Below are positions 1 through 11,854 of a stretch of DNA of 64,000 nt, piece by piece. Numbering within the stretch: position 1 is the stretch's first letter; each line of letters begins with the position of its first letter. The notes below the pieces were generated by a model. The model saw only the letters and a list, made by a program, of their open reading frames with translations, did no database searches and was not told where the DNA came from. Source of the stretch: Isoetes taiwanensis (taxonomy: Eukaryota > Streptophyta > Lycopodiopsida > Isoetales > Isoetaceae); assembly GCA_021234155.1 (NCBI GenBank), contig JAJEKV010000008.1:17472042-17536041 (forward strand). Direction: 5' to 3'. The position numbers were made by a program, and so were the translations under genes.

Positions 1-1086
1 CACATTCACATATATTTCAAAGGTAAAAACTCTATTTCATTAAAGCTTTATATTACAAACAAGACAACACAAACATACTAATAACCCGCCAAGGCAGTCA
101 GAACGGACCAACACCAGACAAGCACCTGCACGCCAACACGCCTATCATGGCTACATATAATCAACTACATTTATACAATTTTCTATTGTCGAAAGCGGTA
201 ATTTAACAATACTACTTGAATCTCAAGAATGTTTGCCCTCAAGCAACACCGCAAGGCCTACTCCACAAACGGCCCCTGAAAGGGGCTTGTAAACCCTCAC
301 AGAAATTCGCTATATAAATCGATCTATCCTGCGGTTTCCCCCGTGAAGACGCCGAGATGTAAATATTTTTGAAGCAAAAGATAATAAATAACCGAACTAA
401 ACGAATTAATGTATGCCTATTTCCCCGGCCGCAGATAACCACCATATCCCACTGCCTTCAAACCGAAAAGTCTTTAAGCACTACCGCGTAAGAGCCAAGA
501 ATCGCCAGCTTCTTTCGTGAAATTGCCTTTCCCCTTTGAAACCTAATCAGCAGAAACCGAGATGAGAAGAAGAGTCGCATTCTGGCCAGCGCCATAACCG
601 GGCCGCTTTCTCACCTGTGACCTGCATGCTCCGTGCCCTATTTGATCCCCGCCATACCGGCCCCTCAGATGAAGAAGAATTAAGATTTGTAAGGAACGTA
701 CGGATTTCCGCCAGCTTAAGCACCGTAACTCCTCGCATTATCTTCACTCCTCGCCTTCCACCTCCATCGCCGCAAGATATATCAAGCAAAGACTGAAATA
801 AAACCTACGCCTCTTCCACGATGCTTGATCCCCCACAATACCTTGGCATGCAAACCAAATTTGGAATGTCACATGCTCGGGACAAGTCAAGACCCTTCAC
901 AACCCAGGAAAAACTTACAAATTAAACACCCAAAATAGAAAGATCCTTCTAAGCAAATGTTCGCGTGGTAAAATATACCGCTTTGAATACAATACTATAC
1001 AAGAATCATAGCTCAAAACCATTGCCAATACCCCAAAACAATAATAAACTCAAACCAAGCATTATAAATGAGGGACATCATCTTAC
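1..1086. other. No recognisable gene; one weak exon candidate
   Basis: I recognise no gene here. On the minus strand an ATG at 738 opens a short frame (basic, serine-rich) to 547. It meets a possible splice donor (GTGAGA) just below 615, so it could be the 5' exon of a gene running off the left edge. Nothing in its sequence names a family. Confidence 0.2.
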
Positions 1087-1387
1087 AAAGTGCATATAAA
1101 GTTTAGGTTCGTAATATTATATATGCTTGTAGAAGTCTTATATCTATTTCTGTGGCATGAAGAATAAATACTTACCCCCTTAAAAGTGAACTTTAGTTTG
1201 ATCTTCTTGTTGCAAATGATATATATAGAAAATGCAACACGTTGGAGAATGCCCATCTAATATTCTATAAAATGTTAATGGAATGAAGAGTCTTGGACTT
1301 CTAAATATGATGCAACTAGAAGGCAAGATTGACATGGACAACATAGTTCCCCCTTCTTTATATATGGCAAGTTGCGTAGCCTGGATG
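1087..1387 (+). repeat. Copy 1 of kinase-flank repeat
   Basis: About 300 bp that recurs almost unchanged at 11,554-11,848, with scattered substitutions and small indels. In the second location it lies about 350 bp downstream of a kinase C-lobe fragment, so this is probably duplicated 3'-flanking DNA of that kinase gene. Similarity stops abruptly after GTAGCCTGG, the point where the other copy continues into a palindromic element. Confidence 0.8.
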
Positions 1388-1825
1388 GTGAAGAAAAGTT
1401 ATTTCAGGGCATGTTGAATGTGGTCTTTTGAAATACAACCATTACAATATGCATTGGGGTCACGCAAACTCTTTTCTTGTTTTGTGATATGACACGAGAA
1501 GCCATACAAATGGACGCAATAACTTAATTGGCAGACTTGGATGCTAAATGAAACTATTGGAAATGACTTGACCCATATGGTAAATGTGGTTTTCGTGGAA
1601 ACCTTACATGAATAAGAGGATCACAATAGCATGGAATGCATTATTTGTGTCGTTTTTTTACAAAAGTTCTAAGACTAATGTGCTAAAATACTTTTAAAAA
1701 AAGGATGGAGCATGTCTTTCAAATTTAATCGCCATGTTGACCACTCATTCCGGATGTGGCAACTCTGAGTTTATATAAGAATGTTAGCACATACTTGTTC
1801 TAATGGACCAAGCGAACAACATAGC

Positions 1826-2285
1826 TACGTGGTTGGCTTGGCTAAGTAGAGTGCATAGGAAGTGCATTTGCAAAGATGCTAGTCATATATTTTCAATATA
1901 ATAATTAAACCAACTACGTTAATTTATGGGAACATAAAGGTTGTCCTTGACTTGGATCCTAAGGAAGTAGCATCATGTACTGTATGCCTAAAAAGCGTAG
2001 AGAAGATCAAATTTCTGCGAAATGGAAGCCATGTTGATGTTTCTTAGAAATTCTCTTCATTCCTTTTATTATTCTCAGGTTTCCCCAGATATATTTTAGA
2101 TGGGTATAAGCGCCAACAAGGACGCAGTAGCCTATCTCTTCCTTTGATGTGAGATGGAAAGATCAAGTCTTTGTAGTTTCCATAAATATGTGGCATTCCC
2201 TGCTCTTTTGATATTGTGTGTTGTCTATGCTTTGTTGAATCGGGCAGACTCCTCAAGGGCTTCGCCCCGGCATAAGGGGAGACCC
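1826..2285 (+). repeat. Direct repeat unit 1 (about 460 bp)
   Basis: Runs from the segment containing TTGGCTAAGTAGAGTGCA to the segment CCGGCATAAGGGGAGACCC. The same order of sequence recurs at 2,560-3,035 with many small indels. The two units flank the kinase scrap at 2,307-2,555, so the whole looks like a tandem duplication that included part of a kinase copy. Confidence 0.75.
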
Positions 2286-2306
2286 ATTTATGCAGGCGAC
2301 CAAGCA

Positions 2307-2555
2307 TGAATTTTGAGAAATCGCTCTAAGCTCTATCACTGCATGAAGTAAGATACTTCTGGGTCACACAGCCTTTGGCGGTTTGCAATATATATATATG
2401 AGAGAATGGCTATTTCCACCGAGATCTTAAACCCGCAAATTTGTTGTTGCAAAACAATATGCACCCCAAGATTGCCGATTTTGGCATGGCTGTGAAGAAG
2501 AACAATTCTATTCTTCCACTCAGAGGTCAAGCAGGCTACTCTACGCCATATAGCC
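2307..2555 (+). pseudogene. Kinase catalytic-loop fragment (MAK/MHK-like)
   Basis: A degenerate copy of part of the kinase at 12,503-13,219. Read across indels it gives the end of the N-lobe, the catalytic loop with HRDLKPAN, and the DFG motif followed by a GMAVKKN segment. It lacks the glycine loop, the rest of the C-lobe and a start codon, so it cannot encode a kinase. It lies between two direct repeats and is best read as debris from the duplication that also produced the copies at 10.7 and 12.5 kb. Confidence 0.8.
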
Positions 2556-2559
2556 ACGG

Positions 2560-3035
2560 GTTGGTTTGGCTAAGTAGAGTGCAGGTATAGGAAGTGCATT
2601 TGCAAAGATGCTAGTCTTATATTTTCACATAATAATTAAAACCAACTACATTAATTTATGGGAACATAAAGCTGTAAAGCCTACAATATGTCCTTGACTT
2701 GATCCTAAGGAAGTAGCATCATGTATTGTGGCGTCGCTAAAAAAAGGCGTAGAGAAGATCAAATTTCTGCTATGAAATGGAAGCCATAAGTTGATGTTTT
2801 CTAGGAAATTCCCTTGTCCTTTTTATTCTCAGGCTTCCTCGTGATATATATTTTAGATGGCAAGCGCCAACAAGGACGCTAGTAGCCTATCTCTCTTCCT
2901 TGATGTGGGAGATGAAAAAAGATCAAGTCTTTGTAGCTCATAAATATGTGGCATTCTCGCTCTTTTGATATTGTGTGTTGTTCATGCTTTGTTGAATTGC
3001 ATTTCGCGTTTTTGACTTCCGGCATAAGGGAGACC
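2560..3035 (+). repeat. Direct repeat unit 2 (about 475 bp)
   Basis: Diverged direct repeat of 1,826-2,285, sharing the blocks GGAAGTGCATTTGCAAAGAT, GTAGAGAAGATCAAATTTCT and CGCCAACAAGGACGC in the same order. It carries no gene of its own. Confidence 0.75.
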
Positions 3036-3879
3036 CCCATCGATCTCTCCTGGCGCCTCGTGATAAGCGCGCTGGGTATCATGCTAGGTTCACCCCTCAA
3101 GCCTGTCCCTTTTTATAATGCATGGGACCGAGTAAGTCTAGCCTGATGGATATCCTTTTGCCCGTTGGATGTCCGGCTCTCAGTCCTTCGATCAAGTCTA
3201 GGCTTTGTATATATATTAAAGTATAAGTATGAAGAGTACAGAGAAAAAACTTTTACAGGAAGTTTAACCCGAGAATAGAAAAGAAGGGTGAGGACCTCCC
3301 AACTATTATAAGTCAAGAGATATTATCAAAAAATAGATAGAAGTAAGCCCTTTAAATAGTACTAGGGTGTGATAGCTTTTTGTTCAACAGTATAAGAATT
3401 CCACTTAGTAACCTGATTCAGGTTAAGATTAGTAGTTTTCCTTCCTTCCTTTGACCATCGTGTTTCGGTACGTAATATACACATACAAGACCTCGCCACG
3501 CAAATTATATCTCCCCTAGCATCCTTGGTTTTGCGCATCAAGGCCCGCCCGATATCAAAGTTTTGCTGCGCAGCGAATTACACATGGCTGTGGTTCTTTT
3601 CATGCCCAGTGTTGCGAGCCGGCTAGCCCGGGTCCACTCCCCCGCTTGCTTCCGTGCTGATTTTCTTCCACTTACTCTCCCTCCTCGCGACAAGACGCAA
3701 CATTATTCCGCAATTAAAAGACCTCCATTAGTTTGATAATCCTTCACAATCCAATCAACATCATATTTGATCCGTTCATTACCCTCCTGCTGATGATTTC
3801 ATAATTGAAGACAAACTCTCATTTCTCCCTTTCCAGATCTCCTCCATAGGAGGATATAGATCCTCCATCAGCTTTTCTG
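3036..3879. other. Unassigned, possibly LINE 3' region
   Basis: No coding region recognised. On the minus strand this lies immediately downstream of the last recognisable domain of the L1-type LINE, so it may contain that element's 3' UTR. No poly(A) tail or target-site duplication could be assigned. Confidence 0.3.
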
Positions 3880-4179
3880 CTAACCGAGAAAGAAACTGTG
3901 TGAGTTGGAGAGAAAGAAGATCATATCCTGGGCATGTATTGAGGCCAATCTTAACTCACCACCCCATGTGTCTGGCCAAATGGTCCTCATCTTCCCGGCG
4001 GCCATACATCTCATACAAATATCCGAAGCTTCCATATGGAGTCTCTGTGTGGCCTTTTCTGTTTGTAGCCAGGCCCCGTGGCCAAAGTTGCCAAGCATAA
4101 ACGACTTGATTTTAGGATAAATAGGGCTTGACCACATGAAAGTAAGATTCCTCATGACTGCCTTGGTCAGCTTTGCCAC
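3880..4179 (-). pseudogene. LINE C-terminal zinc-binding (zf-RVT-like) remnant
   Basis: An open frame of about 99 residues resembling the zinc-binding region that follows the reverse transcriptase in plant L1 elements. The signature is a PKIKSF-type block, then TEKATQRLHMEASDICMRC, where the paired cysteines match the CxxC of the family. The adjacent frame at 4,342-4,668 (with WNHLTEHG and TNSNGSFIS) fits the segment between RT and this domain. There is no intact start or full domain. Confidence 0.65.
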
Positions 4180-5159
4180 TTTCTATGGATGGTAATTTCC
4201 ATTCCTCATGAGATGCCTGTAAGCTTTTTCTAATCAGAAAATTCAAGAACCCGCTATGATTCCAAGCAGTAATACCATCGGACCAAATACCATGTCAAAG
4301 TGATGCAAATATTGTTGTACAAGAACTGCGCCTTCCCTTCATCACGAAAGAGTTTTCAAAGGAATCATCATTGAACATATTGTGCACATAAATACGCTCT
4401 CTTTAAGGCTCCATCTTTTTAACCTCGACTGAAAGTGACAAAGGCTAATAAAGCTACCATTGCTGTTAGTAATCGTGTGGCCGTGTTCCGTAAGATGGTT
4501 CCATCCATCACAAGCCTTCCTTCCATGTGTACATATTACCTCTAACTTGATTCCGTGCTTTAATCCATTTCTTCGTAATACCGTGATGTAATTAGGGACA
4601 ATAAAAGGAAAAATAAATGGAATGGGAAGGTGCATTTTAATTTGTCTCCCCAAATAAATGGGTGGCACTTATTAATATAGTAAATAATGATAATTTAAAT
4701 AGGATGCTTGATAAGACCATAGGCGCAAATTTTTATAAAAAATACTTGGTCGCGGAGTGCAATCCCTCAGCTTCGAGCATAATGACTCCTCTAGACCACC
4801 TCAGCCTTTTAAAATATTCCATGGACACAGTGTCCAACATTTTTGTTCTCGACTCAGCCAGATAAACCTTCCACCGTTCCCTCGCTTAGAAGAAACCTTC
4901 TTAGGGCTAGGATAACGTAAGATTGATAAACATGAGAAGAAGTGATGACGGTTATTATGATGGCCCTACCATTTTGCATAAGTACTTAGATCCCGTGATG
5001 TCGAGGGGCTGTCTCTACTAGCAAAGGGAATCTGCAAGAATCTTGATCTAAGAGGGGGGTCATACTTACACCAGAGGGCAGCCGCTTGCACTCCCTTTAC
5101 CTGATTTCTTGCTATCACCCCTTTGATTTAGTCCGATTAATCTACATCCAGAGGCTACC

Positions 5160-5640
5160 TAAACCGGGTCCGTAATTGTTTGAGTATTTATAATCAATTC
5201 TGCATCCATAGAGACCATGAGAAAAGTATCATCCGCAGTGCGCTCCATTCAGATCCAGACTGCTATTGTCGTGGAGAGAGTCCGGATCATATTAGTATTC
5301 TCAAGTCCTGGCTGGCCAAAGCTTCCATAAAAATTAGAAACAAAAAAAGGCCAAGGGGATGTACTTACACCCCTTTCGGGGAAAAGGACTCCACTTCCAT
5401 TGATTAGGAACTGCAGGATCGCAGGAGTTATTCAAGATTGCATAAAAGTATATTAATTACCTCCTCGAGAAACTACAAGGGCAATCGCAACATTGGAGTA
5501 AAATTCCAACTTACCATATCAAAAGCCTTTGTAATGTCAGCTACTGAGGGTACATCTGCCTGCACCCGGCCCACCAGTCCTAAGATGGCCGTAACCATAC
5601 ATTATGTAAAATGCACTGTCTCGATAGGTCACGATTGAGA
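5160..5640 (-). pseudogene. LINE reverse transcriptase remnant
   Basis: Across broken frames the RT landmarks appear in order. DITKAFDMVSW corresponds to the D(x)KAFDxVxW motif near 5,540. A KGCKYIPLAFF segment near 5,360 corresponds to QGCPLSPxLF. ADDTFLM near 5,230 is the catalytic (Y/F)ADD motif, with the two aspartates kept and the preceding aromatic lost. Several stop codons and indels lie between them. Confidence 0.75.
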
Positions 5641-6059
5641 AGAATCGATGATATTCTCGCGACGTGCTTGAGTCTCGCAGCTAATGGTACCCTAAATGAT
5701 CTTATAGGACCACATTAGATAGAGATTGGTCTCAGAATCCGAAAAGCCGCTAGGCATGTCATTCTTGGGATTAGAGCAATGAGGTTTGTATTAATCGTAG
5801 CATCCATATTTCTCATTGCCTCAACTCTCATTTGCTAAGCTAGTGACATCAGCTACCAAGGATAGGCCATGCTTTCTTGAAGAACTCGGGGATCGCGCAC
5901 TAATGTGTCCGTGTGTCTTTCTACATTCTCCATTTCTCATCAGTATGGTACGTACCACATTATCAAACTTTTCTCCGCCCCCGCTATGCTCCATTACTAA
6001 CCTTGCCCGAGATTAATAAAGTTATACATAATACCAGTTGATGTACCCGGATTAGTACC

Positions 6060-6395
6060 CATAACATTAGTGAAGTGTCCGGCAAAGCTGTTCTCTTAAT
6101 ATCCTCTTCCTTGGAGATAAGGTCATTTCCCACCATGATCTCTATATAGATATGGTTTTTCTTAGCTCTAACAATTCTTAGCTTGATGAAAAAAGAATCG
6201 AACTACACCTCTCTCGGGCTCTCCTTTGATTTCTAATTTTGATTTAAGCTTCCAAAATTCTCCTCGCAATTCTACTCTTCTCACCTCCTTCCCCGATATG
6301 CTCCCTCTTGATCCCTCATGTGAGACATGAGGAAGAAGATCCCTAAGATCTTTAAGATAAGCCATCTCCTGGGTAGTGAATATCCTTTCTTCCAT
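6060..6395 (-). pseudogene. LINE endonuclease-RT linker remnant
   Basis: Contains the conserved plant L1 linker. A helical acidic/basic stretch is followed by an EFWKLKSKLE...GE....FFFHQA pattern, the counterpart of the L1 block LKEGDxNTKFFH, and then the short variable segment leading into RT. It places endonuclease upstream and RT downstream on the minus strand, confirming orientation. Confidence 0.7.
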
Positions 6396-6852
6396 TTTTT
6401 AGCCAATTCTTACTAGCCTTAAAGCTCTTTTACCCACCAATTCATCCAACCAGAGTCAGCCAAGTAAAAGGTTTGGGATGCCTATCTAACACCTCCCGGC
6501 TTAATCATGAAATCAAGGTGGTCAAGAAGAGTTGTGGTTCAACTTAAAATAGTTTTCCCCGCCTCCTCGACCAGCCTAGATAATCTTCCGAGGAAAATGA
6601 TCAGAGAGGTATGTACCTCTCATGTTCTCCATTCCTCGCTGTCGTTATTCCAAAGATTTTCTCGAGATAGAATCTATGATGTAAGCACTAGATAGGGTCC
6701 AATCTTTTATCTCATTCAACGAAATCATTAGGCTTAAGTTCCCAGCTAAAAAGAAGGTGATGGACCGATAAGGTTATTCCGTGATATTTCTTCTCAAGCA
6801 AACAGAGGCTTGAAATTTTATTTCTCATGTAGTCATTGGTAAATTATGCAAA

Positions 6853-7230
6853 CTATATCAATTCCCATACATCTATCATAATCAATGTTATCCAAGTATC
6901 CTTGACTTTAGTCCAAACCTTAATCCTATCCCTGTGGATTGTTATGCGTAAGCATAAATATTGACAAAGGCTAACCTCACTTTTTTCCATGCTGCATCCT
7001 CGTGACCGCCACCTACCTTCTATCATCAATTGGCTAAGGGCGGGTCGGGCCATGCTAAGATTATCTCTCCAAATAATGGCAATACCAGCCGAATGGACCA
7101 TAAATCAAACTACTAGAAGGTCTTACTATAGATTCGGCGCTGAAAATCGTGGAATCTTATGTTCCCTCAAGAAAAGAATGTCGTGGTTAAGAGAAAGAAT
7201 ACATACCTTTAACCGGGCCCCTCTTTGATA
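6853..7230 (-). pseudogene. LINE AP endonuclease remnant
   Basis: DILFLREHKI near 7,200 matches the DIxxLQEHK motif carrying the catalytic glutamate of L1 endonucleases. It is followed by SAGIAIIWRDNL (the GGxAIxW block) and IEGRW. The later GDFN motif is not clearly preserved. The open stretch from 7,101 to 6,853 is one frame of this domain; upstream sequence needs frame changes. Confidence 0.7.
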
Positions 7231-8089
7231 ATACCTATCGACTCTCGAGATTCCGTGTAATGCAAATCCTAATGACCCTCGGCCCATTAGTACATAAACT
7301 TACTCACAACCTTCCAAAATTCTCAATTTCTTTGACTGGTTCTCGTAGGTCCCTTTAATAAATTTTTCTTACCCCTACCCCTCTTCAGAATCCATTTGCC
7401 AATCCCCGCTTTGTCATTTATGACCTTATCGCTTATGTGATTCCCATTCCTAAATTCTCTTCATAAAGTTTTCGCATATATTCTTCAGAAACATCTAAGG
7501 TGTCCTTTCCTCCCCTCGCGGTCAATTTTAACAGAGAATTTCACATTGTCTGCTAAGTTAAAACAAGGTTCTCAATCCATGTTCATACCGGTATGATCTC
7601 TCGTTGATTAAATCATTGTCTCGTCTATCTCTCAACTTCCTTTTAGCACCGGACTCACCTTTCGGGTTTTCTGGAACCCAAATATGTCCGGGTTCCGGCC
7701 TCTTTTGAGATATTCTACCTTTTATCGCAGGCTTCCGAGGTAAGACTGCATTTGTGTAATCGACCTTTGGAGACCCGCTGTGGTGTCAATGTACTTTCAC
7801 CTTTGATCTCCCTCCGCCAGTTTACCGCTTTAGATATACATATGGAAGGGTAGTTCGTCTGAGGAATAATCGGGATGTCGTATGGTATCCCCTAATTCCT
7901 CCTCGATGATGGCTTTGAGGTGAGAATTAGTCCGTAAACAAGGGGAAGATTGGGAAGGAGACCCATGTGGTACAGAGATATAATCAGCTTATTAGGAACG
8001 AATGACTCCACCTCATGATATAGAACTACTGGTAGTTAATTTGATCAATCTTCCTTTTAAGGATTTGATTAACACGTATCTCGCTCTCA

Positions 8090-8489
8090 CTATTTAGTTG
8101 CCCCCATGGTCCATCTTGGAGAATAGACATGATAGGATATTTTGGGCCTTAGTAACCTACAACTTGACAACATGGACACTCGAAATGTATTAGAAATGCT
8201 TTGAAAAATTATCATAAGCAGAGGGATCGTAGATGAGTAAAGGTCTATAAAAATTCTCGTCCTTTCCATATATGTTCTCTGCTTGTCCTTAGAAAAATCC
8301 AAAGAATCATTTTTTAACAAAGCATTTTATAAGAGATGGGTTATCAAACCTTTTGCCGAAGTCGCTTTTGCCTATCACCCAAAACCTTGGTGTTTGTGCT
8401 ATGAAGCTTGTTTTGATTGTCTTGTACTTAAGTAATCTACACATCTCATCTCCTCGCAGAAGGTTGAAGAATCCGCTGTTGCCCCTCAT
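8090..8489 (-). pseudogene. LINE ORF1 (DUF4283-like) remnant
   Basis: Two short frames. The first contains VIGKSDFGKRFDNPSLIKCF, which resembles the VGKFLGxRPxLxxIRxxxKKxW start of the DUF4283 domain found in plant L1 ORF1 proteins and their domesticated relatives. A zinc knuckle expected further downstream could not be confirmed. Confidence is moderate because the match is short. Confidence 0.5.
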
Positions 8490-9163
8490 GCTACATTCCT
8501 GAGTCCCCTCTTTTTCAAATTGAGTTGATAGGTTTCAATGAAGTGGAGATTTGTTCCAAGAAAGAAGTGCCATTTGGGAGAGAGGCTTTGAACCGACGCT
8601 ATGCCATCTCTATAACATGATCTTCTCCGCATCCTCCCAACGCTTTATGAGTTTTAATTTGCCTTGAGGTCCATTTCTCTCAGTTGCCAAGTTTAACCGC
8701 TTATCATCTTCGCCTTGTTAAGCATCTCATCCATTGAGCTCGCGGGAAAATAGCTATTCTTCAAATCGCAAATAATCTTCCCTTCAGATGCCCTGTTTGA
8801 TCAATCAACTTGTACTGCAGAGTGATCCATAGCCCCGAGCTATTTCCCAAAGATGTTCCACACCCACCCTCGCCACTCTTCCCTCAAAGTAATCCTTTCA
8901 CTTCATCATCATATTTTTTCAAATTCCCCGCCACAACACTTCTTTCTTGCACTCCCATGCATGTTCTCTCGTTGATCTTTGATAATGTTGAAGGCTATGT
9001 AGATTTCCTTAAGATTTTTCCACGCTTTCATCCCTTTTGTCTTCTAACCAAAAGATTTAAGGCCCATTCCTCGCCCCTCCACTATTGCCTCCTCATTTCT
9101 TTGTTTTGGTCTAACGTGAATCGCTTTTCCCCTCGGGCTTTGTTTCCTCTCTCCCCAAGTTAC

Positions 9164-9550
9164 TTACTCTGAAACCTCCAAAACCAAAAATACCCCTAAG
9201 TCCTCGAATCGCTCTGTTGGCTGCAAATCGAAGAATAGAGCCCACCGTACTAGAGGTTCGGCGCCAAAATCTATGGGGATGCTAAGATGAAAGAAATTTC
9301 TGGGGAAACGGTTTTCCAGAGCCAAATATCCGGTATTATGAGCAGAAATTCTGAGGGATTCTAATCTGTCAAAGCACAAGATACTAAGAAAATGACTGCC
9401 TACTGACGTTCTACTAAATCCTATTCTCGATTGATTATTGTACGCTAAGCTAAGAAGATTCCTGATGGCAGTGACTGTCACATCATGGTCTACTGGGATC
9501 TGAGGAAGCCCAAGACTCTGGAGAACATCCTCTAACAGGGACTCATCCAT
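9164..9550 (-). CDS. Unrecognised 128-residue open frame
   Basis: The longest clean ATG-started frame in the first 10 kb. The product is leucine-rich, with an acidic N-terminus (MDESLLEDV) and an ILCFDRLESLRISAHNTGY segment. I recognise no family. It lies about 0.7 kb upstream, in the minus-strand sense, of the LINE ORF1 remnant, so it may be an N-terminal part of that element or the edge of the DNA it landed in. It may also be chance. Confidence 0.3.
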   Translation of the reverse strand: MDESLLEDVLQSLGLPQIPVDHDVTVTAIRNLLSLAYNNQSRIGFSRTSVGSHFLSILCFDRLESLRISAHNTGYLALENRFPRNFFHLSIPIDFGAEPLVRWALFFDLQPTERFEDLGVFLVLEVSE

Positions 9551-10673
9551 CGAGTCTCAGGCTTCACACCTTTCCCAAGGCGGACGCGAGGAGCGCCAAC
9601 GTTATTTTTCCTCCCTCTCTGTAAAATTTCATTTTAAGTATACTCAGATGGCTGAACAACCTTGAAAAATGCATCATTTGTGAGGTGAGTCAACGAGCTT
9701 TTGTACTGAATCTATCCACTAGCTAAAGTTCCATCACCGACCTAAATCATCTGTGACATTGCAAGTCCTTTGGTTTCATGCATTCCTGCAGTGAAAAATG
9801 AGCTGAAGAATTTCATAGAAAGTACATGCATTATGTTTCCAGACTTCTAGCTGTTTCCCAAAAGCTGCTGTGGAAGTATAACTTGCTGCCATGGGCACCT
9901 GAAAACTAGGCTTTTAGCAAAATATGAGCTCCATGTGCAAACCTCCAGCACCTACAGGCATTGCAACTTTTCTTAGGATAAGAACTAATATGCATGAATT
10001 AGATTAGCTACTGCCAAACAACCCATACTCCAGGCAGCAATCCACACTCTACCTTGTTCGTACAGCATTTTTGTAGCATGCATGTCTCTCTTATAAGTAT
10101 TTTGCAAGCAACATTGTATGTTTGATAATATTTCTCATCATACATGCTCTGACTAATGCCCATAGCTTCAAGAGTAGCCCATGACGTTCATGAACACTCC
10201 ATAGTTCATTTTCTATGCCTCTAACATTAAAATATGGTCGTCTCCTAACTCAAACACTTCATGGTGAGAAAAAGGTACGTTGGTGTGGAGCAAATTAAGG
10301 TAATCTACAGAAACATGCTTACAATTTCTTGCTGACATACTTCAAATAAATGGCTTACGCCATTGTTTACACTTTGGAAAACACCCATGGCTCACATCAT
10401 TGCAAGCTTGTATAAAATTTGGCATCAGATGGCATTGTGTGCCCTTACCTTAGGCTTGTGAACTGTATGCTCTATACATTATTGTTGTGCTCATCTGTAG
10501 CAGCAGTATCCACTTCAACCACACTGTGAAGCTGAGGCGTTTGAGTCAATCAATCCTCCAGAAGATCAACTTGCTTGTGAAGTGACTCCAACAAGATGTA
10601 TTGAACAGTTAATTCATACCTTAAAAAACACATTAGTAGGACGAATACTCACATATCAAAAGAGCTTGAGAGA
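9551..10673. other. No feature recognised
   Basis: About 1.1 kb upstream of the kinase C-lobe fragment. No coding similarity, tandem repeat or TIR was found. Confidence 0.4.
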
Positions 10674-11207
10674 ATGGTCAATCCCGGCAATGCCTCAAGT
10701 TTGTATTATGAACCATTGTTGTTGCAAAACAATATGCACCTCAAGATTGCTAATTTTGGCATGGCCAGAAAGAAGAATTCTATTCTTCCACTAGAGGCTG
10801 TTGTGACTACTCTACACTATAGAGCCCCAGAGGTGCTATTAGGAGCCCAATATTATGATGAAGCTATAGATATGTGGGCAGCAGGAGCAATAATTGCTGA
10901 ACTTTTTGCATTAAAACCATTATTTCGTGGACAAGACGAAGAGGATCAACTATTCAAGATATGCCACGTTCTTGGATCCCCAGACATGGATAAATGGGAA
11001 GAGGGTTTGGAGTTGGCAAGTAGTATTAACTTTAATTTTCCTTTTAAACCCTTCAAGGAGATATTACCTTATCTCCTTCCAACAGCAACTCTTCAAGCTC
11101 AGGATCTCATATATAAGTTGCTAGAGTGGAACCCATCGCATCGTCTATGTGCTAAAGCAGCACTTCTACATCCCTTCCTCAACCCACATGTAAATAAGTT
11201 ATGTTGA
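10674..11207 (+). pseudogene. Kinase C-lobe fragment, DFG mutated to NFG
   Basis: An open frame of 177 residues. From about residue 15 it matches the kinase at 12.5 kb: [12 protein letters not shown], then NFG in place of DFG, then TTLHYRAPEVLL (activation segment and APE). It continues through the full C-lobe, including the CMGC-type insert (KPLFRGQDEEDQLFKI), the GLELASSINF block typical of MAK/MHK (RCK) kinases, and HPFLNPHV before the stop. The N-lobe, the ATP lysine and HRD are absent, and the metal-binding Asp of DFG is Asn, so it cannot be active. The first residues derive from unrelated sequence that also occurs near 20,221. It complements the C-terminally truncated copy downstream. 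Confidence 0.85.
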
Positions 11208-11553
11208 AGGAAATGATTCTATCTATACATTCAGGCACTTTACCAAGTTGTTTGTAATGTGAACGTGATTCAAGTGATTCTTGCATTTCTCACAACAGAT
11301 GGAGGTTCTTTTATGCATAATGAAATGTTAAGAGTATATGAAAAGAACCATTAACAACAATGAGCAATGTTTTTTTACATGTCCAAAATTATGAATCCCT
11401 CTTTCCCTAAAGTTGAACCTACTGTGGAACAATAAATGTTGTGAAACAAAGCCACATTTATTTACATATTAAAGATGCATGTCTATATACTTCTTGCAAT
11501 ACTTGTATTTTTAATACTTGACTTTCAAGTATAATGTAGAGGGACATTCAAGA
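11208..11553. other. AT-rich spacer, probable former 3' UTR
   Basis: Follows the kinase stop codon. No independent feature is visible. Confidence 0.4.
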
Positions 11554-11848
11554 AGTGCATAATAAAGTTTAGGTTCGTAATATTATATGTGCTTGTGGAA
11601 GTCCTTTGTCTATTTCTGTGGCATGAAGAATAAATACTTACCCCCTTAAAAGTGAACTTTAGTTTGATCTTCTTGTTGCAAATGATATATATAGGAATGC
11701 AACACGTTGAAGAATGCCCATCTGATATTCTATAAAATGTTAATGGAATGAAGAGTCTTGAACTTCTGAATATGATGCAACTAGAAGGCAAGATTGACAT
11801 GGACAACATAGTTCCCCCTTCTTTATATATGGCAGGTTGCGTAGCCTG
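11554..11848 (+). repeat. Copy 2 of kinase-flank repeat
   Basis: Near-identical to 1,087-1,387. The shared block includes GCATGAAGAATAAATACTTA and ends at GTAGCCTGG, where this copy runs directly into the palindromic element at 11,855. Confidence 0.8.
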
Positions 11849-11854
11849 GTCAGA

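Larger units (their letters stand above)
3880..8489 (-). mobile_element. Decayed L1-type LINE retrotransposon
   Basis: Reading the minus strand from high to low coordinates gives the canonical plant L1 order. There is an ORF1 nucleic-acid-binding domain (about 8.1-8.5 kb), an AP-type endonuclease (about 6.85-7.23 kb), the typical endonuclease-RT linker ending in an FFHQA-like motif (about 6.2-6.4 kb), a reverse transcriptase (about 5.2-5.6 kb) and the C-terminal zinc-binding region (about 3.9-4.2 kb). Stops and frameshifts interrupt every domain, so the element is dead. The 5' and 3' ends and the TSD were not found. It lies opposite in strand to the kinase fragments. Confidence 0.8.

Noticed and set aside
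5040-5110. Minus-strand SGCPL-like word that looked like the RT motif GCPLSP
   Set aside because: The better ordered RT landmarks (TKAFDMVSW, KGCKYIPLAFF, ADDTFLM) lie at higher coordinates, so this word falls after the catalytic motif and is probably chance.
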